Shown: positions 19,278 to 28,318, numbered from the stretch's first letter. The stretch: 64,000 nt of DNA from Sphingobacterium sp. PCS056 (GCF_023273895.1 NZ_CP096883.1:2046001-2110000); one strand, 5' to 3'. A program made the numbers and translations. Notes: generated by a model from the sequence alone, not told the origin.

Positions 19278-20057
19278 TTACAGTTCGCTGGCAATTTCAT
19301 TAGTCAGGACTATAAAGTCATTGACAGTTAGTCTTTCTGCACGTAGCTCGTACAATGGATTGTCAGACATTTTATCTTTTGTAACTACCGCCGACAATGA
19401 ATTTCGTAATGTTTTTCTTCTTTGATTAAAAGCTGATTTTACCACTCTCCAGAATAACTTTTCATCACAATCTAATTCCTGACGCTCATTTCTAGTCATT
19501 CTAATCACCCCAGAGAGCACTTTTGGTGGGGGATTAAATGCACCTGCTTTAACTGTAAAAAGATATTCAACATGATAGTATGCTTGTAAGAAAACACTTA
19601 AAATCCCATATTCCTTGCTACCAGCTTTTGCCGTACACCTTTCAGCAACCTCTTTTTGAAACATACCCGTCATTTGGACCACACGATTGCGTTCGTCCAA
19701 TATTTTAAATAAGATCTGAGAGGATATATTATAGGGGAAATTACCGATAATAGCTATTTTTTCATCAAAATGCTTTGCAAAATCCAGCGTCAGAAAATCA
19801 CCATGAATCAATCGGTGTTCTAATTGAGGGTATTTGTCTGCTAAAAATTCGATAGACTCATCATCCACATCAATCATCCATGTTTCATATGCCGTATTTT
19901 GCAGTAGGAAATCGGAAAGAACACCCATTCCAGGACCAACCTCTAGTACTTGTGTAAATCCTAACGTAGGATTTAAAGCATCAACTATTTTTTGTGCTGC
20001 ATTTTTATCATTCAAAAAGTGTTGCCCTAAATGTTTCTTGGCTCTTACTGTACTCAT
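19278..20057 (-). CDS. rsmA: 16S rRNA (adenine(1518)-N(6)/adenine(1519)-N(6))-dimethyltransferase
   Basis: The 259-residue length fits RsmA/KsgA. The N-terminus KKHLGQHFLNDKNAAQKIV and the SAM-binding loop LEVGPGMGVLSDFLL are characteristic, and the catalytic motif IGNFPYNISSQI is the N-x-P-Y signature of adenine N6 methyltransferases. It dimethylates two adenines in helix 45 of 16S rRNA late in 30S assembly. It heads a - strand operon of four genes. Confidence 0.96.
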   Translation of the reverse strand: MSTVRAKKHLGQHFLNDKNAAQKIVDALNPTLGFTQVLEVGPGMGVLSDFLLQNTAYETWMIDVDDESIEFLADKYPQLEHRLIHGDFLTLDFAKHFDEKIAIIGNFPYNISSQILFKILDERNRVVQMTGMFQKEVAERCTAKAGSKEYGILSVFLQAYYHVEYLFTVKAGAFNPPPKVLSGVIRMTRNERQELDCDEKLFWRVVKSAFNQRRKTLRNSLSAVVTKDKMSDNPLYELRAERLTVNDFIVLTNEIASEL

Positions 20058-20237
20058 ATTATGCTCGTATTTGCTACAAACTTAGATAAATTTGTTTTAT
20101 TCACAATTTTAATTAAGTCATATAATAAAAAATAAAGTTAACGATTTAATTGCTTTGAGCTCGAAAGTTCGTTCTGCTCTTACAACGTCATTATTTTATT
20201 ATGGAAAAAGCAGTAACTTGTCTAGTAGGAATGTAAT

Positions 20238-20741
20238 ATGATAAACCCAATGATAGAAAATTTATTATCCGTTTCTTTAGTTAACTATGAAGACGCGCAT
20301 TATGAACAATTGTCCTATGTGTTAGATGAAAAGCAGCGCCACTTCACAAAAACTGTATATCAATATATTGTAATTGACGAAGTTCAAAAAATCAAGAATA
20401 AATATCCCATTACTATATTATATCACGAAAATCCTGTTGGTTTTTTCCTATTAGATCGTACTGTGGATCACCTGCTCTTTACGGGTAATCCAAATTCAAT
20501 ATTATTGAGAGGATTATCTTTAAATCCTAGTTTTCAAGGGAAAGGAATCGCAAGACAGGCATTGTTATTATTAGATTCCTTTGTTAAGAGTCTAATTGAG
20601 GATATTGATGAGATTGTGCTGACGGTGAATATTGAAAATCATCATGCGTATCAATTATATCGCCAAATAGATTATCAGGACAGTGGTCGATTTAAAAATG
20701 GTCGTTATGGTTTACAGCATATGCTTTTTAAACGAATTTGA
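20238..20741 (+). CDS. GNAT-family N-acetyltransferase
   Basis: The 167-residue protein has the GNAT acetyl-CoA motif in SLNPSFQGKGIARQALLLL (Q-x-x-G-x-A), then a beta-strand (IVLTVNIENHHAYQLYRQIDY) and a C-terminal NGRYGLQHMLF. It would transfer an acetyl group to a small molecule or protein amine. The substrate is unknown. It lies 70 bp upstream of pdxA, which has its own promoter-like box between them. Confidence 0.88.
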   Translation: MINPMIENLLSVSLVNYEDAHYEQLSYVLDEKQRHFTKTVYQYIVIDEVQKIKNKYPITILYHENPVGFFLLDRTVDHLLFTGNPNSILLRGLSLNPSFQGKGIARQALLLLDSFVKSLIEDIDEIVLTVNIENHHAYQLYRQIDYQDSGRFKNGRYGLQHMLFKRI

Positions 20742-20780
20742 TATTTCGATCAAACCTTGACTATTTCGTATAATTTTAAT

Positions 20781-20788
20781 TACTTTTG
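20781..20788 (+). promoter_or_regulatory. -7 box (TAnnTTTG) upstream of pdxA
   Basis: TACTTTTG is a full match to the Bacteroidetes sigma-A -7 consensus and lies 23 bp before the pdxA ATG. A TTG upstream (20757) is a possible -33 element, though the spacing is a little long. Confidence 0.55.
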
Positions 20789-20811
20789 AGTCAATAATTT
20801 CATTTTTTACT

Positions 20812-21867
20812 ATGGCTGACAAATTAAAAATAGGTATTACAGTAGGCGATATTAATGGTATCGGATTGGAAGTGATTATAAAATCATTGTTGGACAATCG
20901 TGTATTAGAATTTTTCACTCCAATTGTTTATGGTAATACAAAAGTTGCGTCTTTTCATAGAAAGGCATTAGGCGTCAATGATTTTAGTTTTAATGTGATC
21001 AACGATCCTGAACAGGCCAATCCTAAACGTGCTAACATGATTAACTGCTGGCAAGAGGATGTTAAGATTACCTTAGGGGAAGAAAATGAAATTGGGGGTA
21101 AATATGCCTTTATTTCGTTAGAAAAAGCTATTGAAGACCTGAATGCTGGAAAGATAGATGCGGTTGTGACAGCTCCTATAAACAAACACAATATTCAACA
21201 GGAAGGCTTTCATTTTCCTGGACATACAGAATATTTGCAAGAGAAGACAAATGCTAATGATGTGTTGATGTTTATGATTTGCGATGAGCTTCGCGTTGGT
21301 GTTGTGACAGGTCATATTCCGGTGAAAGATGTTGCCGAGCATATTACAGAGGAAGCAATCATGAATAAATTGGTATTAATGAATGATAGTCTCAAAAAAG
21401 ACTTTTGGATTCAAAAACCAAAAATTGCTGTATTGGGGCTCAATCCTCATGCAGGAGATAATGGTGTGATCGGTACGGAAGATGATACGATCATTAGACC
21501 AACTTTGGAAAAGGGGCGAGAGAAAGGAATGCTTTGTTTTGGACCTTATCCTGCAGATGGTTTTTTTGCTAATCATGCGTATGAAAAATTTGATGCTGTA
21601 TTAGCGATGTATCATGATCAGGGATTGATTCCCTTTAAGCATATAGCAAAGCGTAATGGCGTTAATTTCACTGCTGGTTTGCCCATTGTGCGGACTTCTC
21701 CCGATCATGGAACAGGTTATGATATTGCAGGAAAAAATATTGCTGCACATGAATCATTTATGGAAGCGATATTTCAGGCCGTCCATATTGTTGGCCGTCG
21801 TCGTGAGCAAGCTGAGCTTACCCAAAACCCATTAGCTTTTCGCAAGCTCTCTCGAGATCGTGACTAG
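20812..21867 (+). CDS. pdxA: 4-hydroxythreonine-4-phosphate dehydrogenase
   Basis: The 351-residue length fits PdxA. It oxidises 4-phosphohydroxy-L-threonine in the DXP-dependent pathway to pyridoxal 5'-phosphate. Motifs are GDINGIGLEVI at the N-terminus, VTAPINKHNI followed by FPGHTEYLQ (metal-binding His), LGLNPHAGDNGVIG, MYHDQGLIPFK (second metal His) and RTSPDHGTGYDIAG (third His). It is preceded by a good -7 box and followed by an inverted repeat that may terminate it. Confidence 0.96.
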   Translation: MADKLKIGITVGDINGIGLEVIIKSLLDNRVLEFFTPIVYGNTKVASFHRKALGVNDFSFNVINDPEQANPKRANMINCWQEDVKITLGEENEIGGKYAFISLEKAIEDLNAGKIDAVVTAPINKHNIQQEGFHFPGHTEYLQEKTNANDVLMFMICDELRVGVVTGHIPVKDVAEHITEEAIMNKLVLMNDSLKKDFWIQKPKIAVLGLNPHAGDNGVIGTEDDTIIRPTLEKGREKGMLCFGPYPADGFFANHAYEKFDAVLAMYHDQGLIPFKHIAKRNGVNFTAGLPIVRTSPDHGTGYDIAGKNIAAHESFMEAIFQAVHIVGRRREQAELTQNPLAFRKLSRDRD

Positions 21868-21884
21868 CAAATCGCTAATAATAT

Positions 21885-21919
21885 CATTAGTCTTGTGTGC
21901 TTATATCATAAGACTAATG
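21885..21919 (+). terminator. inverted repeat after pdxA, possible terminator
   Basis: A perfect 10-bp stem (CATTAGTCTT / AAGACTAATG) has a 15-nt loop and is followed by CCTATTTTA. It starts 18 bp past the pdxA stop codon and lies before the next gene's promoter box. Confidence 0.45.
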
Positions 21920-21940
21920 CCTATTTTATAATAAATTCCT

Positions 21941-21948
21941 TACTTTTG
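21941..21948 (+). promoter_or_regulatory. -7 box upstream of the CCA-transferase-like gene
   Basis: TACTTTTG matches TAnnTTTG completely and lies 36 bp before the ATG at 21985, after the pdxA inverted repeat. Confidence 0.55.
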
Positions 21949-21984
21949 CATCCTAGTGGTTTTTTAAGGACCTAGATTCATGCT

Positions 21985-23418
21985 ATGAGTGATAATTTAC
22001 AACATCCTATTTTCCCAATCATTAAAGAGTTAGCCGAAAAAACGAGCACGGAATGCTACGTTATTGGTGGTTATGTGCGTGATCGAATCATGCAACGGCA
22101 GTTTAATAATGATGTGGATATTGTTGTTATCGGAAGTGGAATTGAATTTGCTACTGCTCTCGGGAATCTTTTAAAAACGAAAGTCGCTGTTTATAAAAGT
22201 TTTGGAACAGCAATGCTGGTTTTTGAAGGATTGAATGTCGAATTTGTCGGTGCCCGTAAAGAATCTTATCGCAGCAATTCGAGAAAACCTATTGTTGAAG
22301 ATGGCACTTTGGAAGATGATCAAAATCGTCGTGACTTTACAATTAATGCCATGGCTTATTCATTGAATAAAGAAAATTATGGACAATTGTTAGATCCATT
22401 CAATGGAGTAGGAGATATTGAATTGCGGACTATTCGTACACCACTTGATCCTATTGTCACTTTTTCGGACGATCCTTTACGCATGTTGCGTGCAATTCGT
22501 TTTGCTACACAATTGAATTTTAAAATAGATCTGGATGCCGTTCGGGCAATTACTGATACGAAAGAACGGATACGTATTATTTCTAAAGAGCGGATTATTG
22601 ATGAAATCAATAAAATTATTTTATCGAAAAAACCTTCTATAGGTTTTAAATATTTATTTGATACAGGTTTGTTACCATTGGTTTTTCCTGCTATGCAAAA
22701 TTTATATGGTGTAGAGATTATTGATGGTAAGGGACATAAAGATAATTTTTACCATACGTTAGAAGTTTTGGATAATGTGTGCGAAACAACAGATGATCTT
22801 TGGTTAAGATGGGCAGCCATCATGCACGATATAGCAAAGCCTGCTACAAAGAGATTTGATAAGAAATTAGGATGGACATTCCATGGGCATGAGGACAAAG
22901 GAGCAAGAATGGTTCCTAAGTTATTTGCTGAGCTGAAACTGCCATTGAATGAAAAAATGAAGTTTGTACAAAAGCTCGTATTGTTACACCTACGACCGAT
23001 CGTACTGGCTCAAGATATTGTTACTGATTCGGCAGTACGTCGTTTGTTGTTCGAGGCTGGTGATGATATCGATGCGTTGATGCAATTATGCCATGCAGAT
23101 GTAACAACAAAAAACGAATATAAAAAGAAGAAATATCGTCAGAATTTTGAATTGGTCAAGCAGAAGCTTAAAGATGTGGAAGAACGCGATCAAATTAGAA
23201 ATTGGCAGCCCCCGATTTCTGGAGAAGATATTATGGAAGTCTTTGGAATAGGTCCTGGCCGTGAAGTTGGAAAAATAAAAAATGCCATTAGAGAAGCAAT
23301 TTTGGAAGGGGAAATACCTAATGCCAAAATGAATGCTTATCATTTTATGGTCAATAGAGCTGAAGAATTAGGCTTGACTATTAGAAAGGCATGGGATTTG
23401 AATACAACTGTTAAATAA
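21985..23418 (+). CDS. CCA tRNA nucleotidyltransferase / poly(A) polymerase-family protein with HD domain
   Basis: The 477-residue protein has the class II nucleotidyltransferase head: IGGYVRDRIMQRQFNNDVDIVVIG gives the G-G-x-V-R-D motif and the D-x-D metal site. The RRDFTINAMAY motif and the RNA-binding DPLRMLRAIRFA segment follow. An HD phosphohydrolase domain is in the C-terminal half (HTLEVLDNV and WAAIMHDIAKPATK). It most likely adds or repairs the 3' CCA of tRNAs in the cytoplasm. The next but one gene, miaA, also acts on tRNA. Confidence 0.93.
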   Translation: MSDNLQHPIFPIIKELAEKTSTECYVIGGYVRDRIMQRQFNNDVDIVVIGSGIEFATALGNLLKTKVAVYKSFGTAMLVFEGLNVEFVGARKESYRSNSRKPIVEDGTLEDDQNRRDFTINAMAYSLNKENYGQLLDPFNGVGDIELRTIRTPLDPIVTFSDDPLRMLRAIRFATQLNFKIDLDAVRAITDTKERIRIISKERIIDEINKIILSKKPSIGFKYLFDTGLLPLVFPAMQNLYGVEIIDGKGHKDNFYHTLEVLDNVCETTDDLWLRWAAIMHDIAKPATKRFDKKLGWTFHGHEDKGARMVPKLFAELKLPLNEKMKFVQKLVLLHLRPIVLAQDIVTDSAVRRLLFEAGDDIDALMQLCHADVTTKNEYKKKKYRQNFELVKQKLKDVEERDQIRNWQPPISGEDIMEVFGIGPGREVGKIKNAIREAILEGEIPNAKMNAYHFMVNRAEELGLTIRKAWDLNTTVK

Positions 23419-23488
23419 AAAAAGTAATTTTAATTGTTTCAATTTATATTGAAACTCATCTTGTTAACAAACAAAACGAATATTAAAA

Positions 23489-24076
23489 ATGGCTATTTAT
23501 AGATTCAGAATCACTTTTGAAGATTATGAGGATGTGTATAGAGAAATCGATATGCTTTCAAAACAAACTTTTTTAGAATTACATGAGGCTATCCATAAGA
23601 CAACTGCTTATGAAGCTGAACGTACATCTTCCTTTTATGTCAGTAATGACCAATGGAAAAAAGGAACTGAAATTGCTTTTTTACCAACTGCCCGTAAAGT
23701 ATCAGAGGGTGTTTTATTAATGGAGAATATTCGTTTAAGTAAGTTTATCGATGATCCCCATCAAAAGTTTTATTACATCTATAATTTTGATCACCCTTAT
23801 GAATTTCATGTGGAATTGATTAAGATTTTGAAAGAAGAGGAAGGTAAAACTTATCCAGTAGTATTTAAAACTGTAGGAGCAGCCCCTAAATCTTTAGGAG
23901 CAGCCAATTTTCCAGTCGCAGATCCGCTAGATGATGATGAGGAGGAAGAAGTTTTAGTTGATGAAACACAATATGGTGTGGATGACGACGAAGAATTTGA
24001 TTTGTTTGACGGAGATGATGAAGAGGAAGAAGATAAATCTGAAAAAGAGAGTGGCGGCTCGTTTGACGAATATTAA
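23489..24076 (+). CDS. PRiA4 ORF-3 / IS1096 TnpR-like domain protein with acidic tail
   Basis: The 195-residue product begins with MAIYRFRITFEDYEDVYREI and continues FLELHEAIHKTTAYEAERTSSFYVSNDQW, the pattern of the plasmid pRiA4b ORF-3-like family (IS1096 passenger domain). The C-terminal 55 residues are a long Asp/Glu-rich tail (DDDEEEEVLVDE and onwards). The biochemical role is unknown. Its TAA overlaps the ATG of miaA by one base (TAATG), so the two are translationally coupled. An 8-bp inverted repeat lies 34 bp before its start. Confidence 0.82.
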   Translation: MAIYRFRITFEDYEDVYREIDMLSKQTFLELHEAIHKTTAYEAERTSSFYVSNDQWKKGTEIAFLPTARKVSEGVLLMENIRLSKFIDDPHQKFYYIYNFDHPYEFHVELIKILKEEEGKTYPVVFKTVGAAPKSLGAANFPVADPLDDDEEEEVLVDETQYGVDDDEEFDLFDGDDEEEEDKSEKESGGSFDEY

Positions 24077-24990
24077 TGTTGAATAGTAAGCAAAAGCATA
24101 AAAAAACGTTAATCTCAATAGTAGGTCCTACAGCAGTAGGTAAGACTGCTATGGCGATTCAGCTTGCCCAGCATTTTGATACTGAAATTATATCGGCAGA
24201 TTCAAGACAGTTCTATCAGGAGATGAATATTGGGACAGCTAAACCAACGCCATTTGAATTAAGTCAAGCTCCCCATCATTTTATTAACTCTCATACGATT
24301 GAAGCAGATTATTCTGCGGGTGATTTTGAAAGAGATGCCCTTGATAAAATTACTTCCTTGTTTGAAAAAAAGGACATCGTCATTATGGTCGGTGGATCGG
24401 GTTTATTTGTGCAAGCAGTATGCGAAGGTCTTGACAATTTACCGAAAGCTTTGCCGGAAGTTCGTGAACAATTAAATAAAAGATTTGAAACTGCTGGTAT
24501 AGTACCCTTGCAAGAGTATTTGAAAGAAGTAGATCCGATCTATTATAATCAAGTTGATCTTTCAAATGTCCAACGTGTGATTCGTGCTCTGGAAGTGTTT
24601 GAGACTACAGGATTACCGTTTTCTAATTTTTTAAATCATACAAAATCGGAGCGTCCATTTCATATTGTGACTATTGGACTAAATATGGATCGAGCTGATT
24701 TATATGAACGTATCAATAAACGGGTCGATTTAATGTTACAAGAAGGATTATTGGAAGAGGTGAAATCATTGATTCCTTATCAGCATAAGCCAGCGTTAAT
24801 GACTGTCGGATATGCTGAAATATTTGCTTTTTTAGATGGAACTATTTCTTGGGAGGAAGCTGTTGACAAAATAAAACAGAACTCGAGAAGATATGCGAAG
24901 AGACAAATTACTTGGTTCAAGAAGAATAAAGATACCACTTGGTTTGATCCGCAAGATAAAAATCAGATTATAGACTATATTCAATCCTAA
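24076..24990 (+). CDS. miaA: tRNA dimethylallyltransferase
   Basis: The 304-residue length fits MiaA, which puts an isopentenyl group on A37 of tRNAs that read UNN codons. The P-loop is GPTAVGKTAMA. The tRNA/DMAPP-binding segments SADSRQFYQEMNIGTAKP and VGGSGLFVQAV follow, and the C-terminal RRYAKRQITWFKK block is the family's signature. It is coupled to the upstream gene and followed by two hairpins before the convergent ilvE. Confidence 0.96.
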   Translation: MLNSKQKHKKTLISIVGPTAVGKTAMAIQLAQHFDTEIISADSRQFYQEMNIGTAKPTPFELSQAPHHFINSHTIEADYSAGDFERDALDKITSLFEKKDIVIMVGGSGLFVQAVCEGLDNLPKALPEVREQLNKRFETAGIVPLQEYLKEVDPIYYNQVDLSNVQRVIRALEVFETTGLPFSNFLNHTKSERPFHIVTIGLNMDRADLYERINKRVDLMLQEGLLEEVKSLIPYQHKPALMTVGYAEIFAFLDGTISWEEAVDKIKQNSRRYAKRQITWFKKNKDTTWFDPQDKNQIIDYIQS

Positions 24991-25000
24991 TTTTTGCATT

Positions 25001-25043
25001 TATCAACAGAGTTATCCACATTATGTTAATAACTCTGTTGATA
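25001..25043. repeat. 15-bp perfect inverted repeat carrying a DnaA-box sequence
   Basis: The arms TATCAACAGAGTTAT (25001-25015) and ATAACTCTGTTGATA (25029-25043) are perfectly complementary. The loop side contains TTATCCACA (25012-25020), a perfect match to the DnaA 9-mer. Near-matches TTATCAACA lie in both arms on opposite strands. It directly follows miaA and could act as its terminator or as a DnaA-binding site. Confidence 0.7.
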
Positions 25044-25057
25044 AAGAAATATAGATA

Positions 25058-25100
25058 AAAAAAAGCGCTATGTTAAGAGTATGAACATAGCGCTTTTTTT
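25058..25100. terminator. bidirectional terminator between miaA and ilvE
   Basis: A 17-bp stem (A-run plus GCGCTATGTT / AACATAGCGC plus T-run) with a 9-nt loop lies between the convergent miaA and ilvE genes and has T-runs on both strands. Confidence 0.9.
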
Positions 25101-25115
25101 GGATCTAATAATTTT

Positions 25116-26186
25116 CTATTCTACAATCATATTCCATCCAAATTCATCTGTAATTCTGCCATAACGAAGATCATCTAAATAAGTTAATACTTTTTTAGAA
25201 AAATCGCGACCTTCAACTGGCGGCAATTGAAATAATTCACCTTCATATCCGATCGTAGCAATTGGTGTTAATGTCGCGGCAGTTCCAGCTGCAAATGCAT
25301 CTGTCACAATACCTGCTTTAATACCATCGATAAGCTCTTTTACGGACACTCTGCGTTGTTCTGTTTTATAGCCCCACTTATCTGCGAGTTCCATAATAGT
25401 ACGGCGTGTCACTCCATGCAATATCGTATCACCATGCGGTGTAATGATACTATCGCCGATACGGAAGATGAGGTTGGCGGTACCAGCTTCCTCGATGTAC
25501 TGATGTTCCGAAGCATCTGTCCACATCAATTGGTCAAAACCTTCATCATTCGCTAAGCGAGTTGGATATAGAGATAATGCATAGTTACCTGCATTTTTTG
25601 AAAATCCTACACCACCTTCAGCTGCACGGGTATAGTGTGTTTCTACCTTTAATTTTAAAGGATTACTGTAATAAGCACCTACTGGACTAGTAATGATGAT
25701 AAATTTGTATGAATTAGAGGGGTGTACGCCCAATGCCGCCTCTGTTGCGAACATAAAAGGACGAATATATAAAGAGGTGCCAGGTGCATTAGGTACCCAA
25801 TTACTATCAGTCGATAGTAGTTTCTTTAATCCACCTAAAAAGATTTCTTCGGGTACTTCAGGCATTTCTAAACGTGCTGCAGACTTGTTAAATCTTTCCC
25901 AATTTTTGTCAGGACGGAAAATACTGATGGTACCATCTTGAAATTTGTACGCTTTGATACCTTCAAAAATAGCTTGACCATAATGTAATGCTGACATCGA
26001 AGGACTTATATTAATATCGCCATAAGGCACAATACTAACATCTGTCCATGCTCCATCTTGATAGTTTGCGACCAACATGTGGTCGGATAATATTTTTCCA
26101 AATTTTAGATTGTTAAAATCTACTTGCGAGAGTCTCGATTCTTTTGTGGGCTCTACGCGAATTGAATAATTTTCTGTCGCGCTCAT
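25116..26186 (-). CDS. ilvE: branched-chain amino acid aminotransferase
   Basis: The 356-residue protein is a class IV PLP aminotransferase of the longer bacterial/eukaryotic BCAT type. The PLP lysine is residue 197 in GFSKNAGNYALS. Family motifs are LHYGQAIFEGIKAY, SLYIRPFMFATEAALGV, EEAGTANLIFRI and DAFAAGTAATLTPI. It interconverts Leu, Ile and Val with their 2-keto acids using glutamate. It stands alone, convergent with miaA. Confidence 0.96.
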   Translation of the reverse strand: MSATENYSIRVEPTKESRLSQVDFNNLKFGKILSDHMLVANYQDGAWTDVSIVPYGDINISPSMSALHYGQAIFEGIKAYKFQDGTISIFRPDKNWERFNKSAARLEMPEVPEEIFLGGLKKLLSTDSNWVPNAPGTSLYIRPFMFATEAALGVHPSNSYKFIIITSPVGAYYSNPLKLKVETHYTRAAEGGVGFSKNAGNYALSLYPTRLANDEGFDQLMWTDASEHQYIEEAGTANLIFRIGDSIITPHGDTILHGVTRRTIMELADKWGYKTEQRRVSVKELIDGIKAGIVTDAFAAGTAATLTPIATIGYEGELFQLPPVEGRDFSKKVLTYLDDLRYGRITDEFGWNMIVE

Positions 26187-26562
26187 TGTATTTAAATTAC
26201 GTATGCTAAAGTAGGAAAAAAACTATGAATTTGAAGGATAAATACACAGTTTAAGCTATTTTGTTCTATTACAATATATTTTATTATAATAAGATAAAAT
26301 TGTCTCTTTTTTAGGATTCGCGTTTTTTTTTATGGACACTAACTTATTAGGGATGAAAGGCAAATCACTTTTTTGTCATCGTTTTATAGCAATTTCTTAA
26401 TTTAAAATTTCTTCCATATTAAATTTATATGAATTCACATAGAAATCATAATGTGGCATGTTATTTGGTTTAACGCAATCACAATGGTTAACTGTCCAAG
26501 ACAGTAGACTTTAAGTTAGCTCACACTTTTTAAACAGATATTAATTAATAACAACAAACTAA
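26187..26562. other. spacer between ilvE and a small ORF
   Basis: This AT-rich stretch contains the divergent upstream regions of ilvE (- strand) and the 52-codon ORF (+ strand). The only structure I see is a 6-bp inverted repeat ACTGTC-CAA-GACAGT at 26491-26505, a possible operator. No gene is evident. Confidence 0.4.
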
Positions 26563-26721
26563 ATGATTAAAGCCATGCAAGAATTAAACAGTAAAAGAAA
26601 TGCATTGGAAGAGGATGAATTAGAGTTTGATCAAAAGACAGCTGTGGAAAAAAATGGATTTTCACTAAATTTTATTTTAGGTTTTTTTGTTTTCCTTTAT
26701 AAAACAGCTATCAAACCGTAA
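26563..26721 (+). CDS. 52-residue small protein with acidic middle and hydrophobic C-terminus
   Basis: An ATG at 26563 opens a 52-codon frame ending in TAA (26719-26721). An in-frame ATG at 26575 would shorten it by four residues. The product has a charged N-terminal part (KRNALEEDELEFDQK) and a hydrophobic C-terminal stretch (FSLNFILGFFVFLYK) that could form one membrane segment. It is followed 42 bp later by a perfect terminator, which supports a real transcript. I recognise no family. Its size and layout fit a small membrane protein; a peptide precursor is also possible. Confidence 0.5.
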   Translation: MIKAMQELNSKRNALEEDELEFDQKTAVEKNGFSLNFILGFFVFLYKTAIKP

Positions 26722-26763
26722 GTACTTCCTAATTTTTCAGTAGAGACAAGTACTCAACAAATG

Positions 26764-26798
26764 AATAGGAGAAATCTAAAATTTCTCCTATTTTTTTA
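26764..26798. terminator. bidirectional terminator between the small ORF and the GH3-like gene
   Basis: The 12-bp perfect stem AATAGGAGAAAT / ATTTCTCCTATT has a 5-nt loop, with a T-run on the + strand. Its right end overlaps the last codons of the - strand gene. Confidence 0.8.
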
Positions 26799-28302
26799 TT
26801 ATCGCTAATAGGGGCTCTAAGTAATCACGGTTATTGGATAACCTCGGAACTTTATTTTGACCACCAAGTTTTCCTTTTGATTTCATCCATTCAAAGAATG
26901 TATAATTAGGGGCATTATGAATCACGGGAAATTGTAGTGCCATGTTTTTATAACGTTTCGCGTCATAATCAGAATTAATCTCTCGGAGCGTTTCATCCAA
27001 TATTTTGCAGAAGGTTTCAAAATTATCAGGTTGTTGTTCAAATTCTATAATCCATTCATGAGCTCCAGCTTCACCTTCCTTGAAGTAAATCGGACCAGCG
27101 GTATAATCTTTCACAATAGCATGGGTTATTTCACTCGCTTTCTTTATAGCATCCTCAGCATTGTCTACGATAAGTTCCTCTCCAAAGGTATTGATAAATT
27201 GCTTTGTACGTCCTGTTATCTGAATACGGTATGGAGATAGGGTGACAAATTTAATGGTATCTCCGATCATATATCGCCATAAACCAGCGTTGGTCGAAAT
27301 AATCAAAGCATAGTTTTTATTTAATTCTACTTCATGCAAGCCTAATGTTTGCGGATTTTCGTCGTATAGATTTTCAATAGGTAAGAATTCGTAATAGATA
27401 CCATAGTCAAGCATTAATAGTAATTCTTCAGAATCGGACATGTCCTGTAAGGCAAAGTATCCCTCAGAAGCATTGTAATTCTCTAAATAATACATTTTAT
27501 CGGAAGGAATCAATTTTTTAAATTGTTTACGGTAGGGTTTAAAACTTACACCTCCATGCGTATAAAATTCTAAGTTAGGCCATACCTCCAGTAAATTATT
27601 CTTTCCTGTAATTTCCAATATTTTCTTTGCCAGTACAATATTCCAAGTCGGAACTCCTGCTAGATTAGTGACATTTTCATGAATGGTAATATTCGCAACC
27701 TTTTCTATTTTTTCTTCAAAGTCAGGAAGCAAAGTTACTTCTAAATTGGGCGTTCTTTTGAACTCAGCCCAAAAAGGGAGATTTCTTAATAATATGGAAG
27801 ATAGATCGCCATAATATGAATCTGAACTAAAACTATTAATTTGTGAACTACCTCCGAGTACAACAGATTTACCGCTGAAAATTTGGCTCTCTGGCTTATT
27901 GTTGAAGTAAATTGTCAACATATCTTTGCCACCTTGGAAGTGACATTCAGTTAGGCACTCTTCACTTACCGGGATAAATTTACTCCGGTCGGATGTTGTT
28001 CCCGAAGATTTAGCAAACCACTTGATATCTGAAGGCCACAATATATTTTGCTCCCCTTTGATCATACGATCAATATAAGGTTTTAACGAATTGTAATCTT
28101 GTATAGGAACTCTGTTTTTAAATTCTTCTGGAGTTAAAATACTATTATAATCATATTTTTTGCCCCACTCTGTTGCTTCTGCTGATGATATTAAACTTTG
28201 AAACCATTCTTCTTGTACATCATGTGGATATTTCATGAACAATTCAATCTGATGAATCCGCTTCTTCATGAACCAAGTTAATAGTGAATCTAATATTGCC
28301 AT
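26788..28302 (-). CDS. GH3-family protein (acyl-adenylate/amido synthetase-like)
   Basis: The 504-residue length and sequence match bacterial GH3 auxin-responsive promoter family proteins. Motifs are the N-terminal PIQDYNSLKPYIDRMIKGE, the ATP-binding FAKSSGTTSDRSKFIPVS, YNASEGYFALQD and ITGRTKQFINTFGEELI. In plants, GH3 enzymes adenylate carboxylic acids and join them to amino acids. The bacterial substrate is not known. It is the third gene of the recJ-lptB-GH3 operon, 16 bp after lptB. Confidence 0.92.
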   Translation of the reverse strand: MAILDSLLTWFMKKRIHQIELFMKYPHDVQEEWFQSLISSAEATEWGKKYDYNSILTPEEFKNRVPIQDYNSLKPYIDRMIKGEQNILWPSDIKWFAKSSGTTSDRSKFIPVSEECLTECHFQGGKDMLTIYFNNKPESQIFSGKSVVLGGSSQINSFSSDSYYGDLSSILLRNLPFWAEFKRTPNLEVTLLPDFEEKIEKVANITIHENVTNLAGVPTWNIVLAKKILEITGKNNLLEVWPNLEFYTHGGVSFKPYRKQFKKLIPSDKMYYLENYNASEGYFALQDMSDSEELLLMLDYGIYYEFLPIENLYDENPQTLGLHEVELNKNYALIISTNAGLWRYMIGDTIKFVTLSPYRIQITGRTKQFINTFGEELIVDNAEDAIKKASEITHAIVKDYTAGPIYFKEGEAGAHEWIIEFEQQPDNFETFCKILDETLREINSDYDAKRYKNMALQFPVIHNAPNYTFFEWMKSKGKLGGQNKVPRLSNNRDYLEPLLAIIKK

Positions 28303-28318
28303 ATCAAGTGGAGTAAGT

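Noticed and set aside
25001..25100. Chromosomal origin of replication
   Set aside because: Only one perfect DnaA box, no dnaA or dnaN gene nearby, and both hairpins can be explained as terminators of convergent genes.
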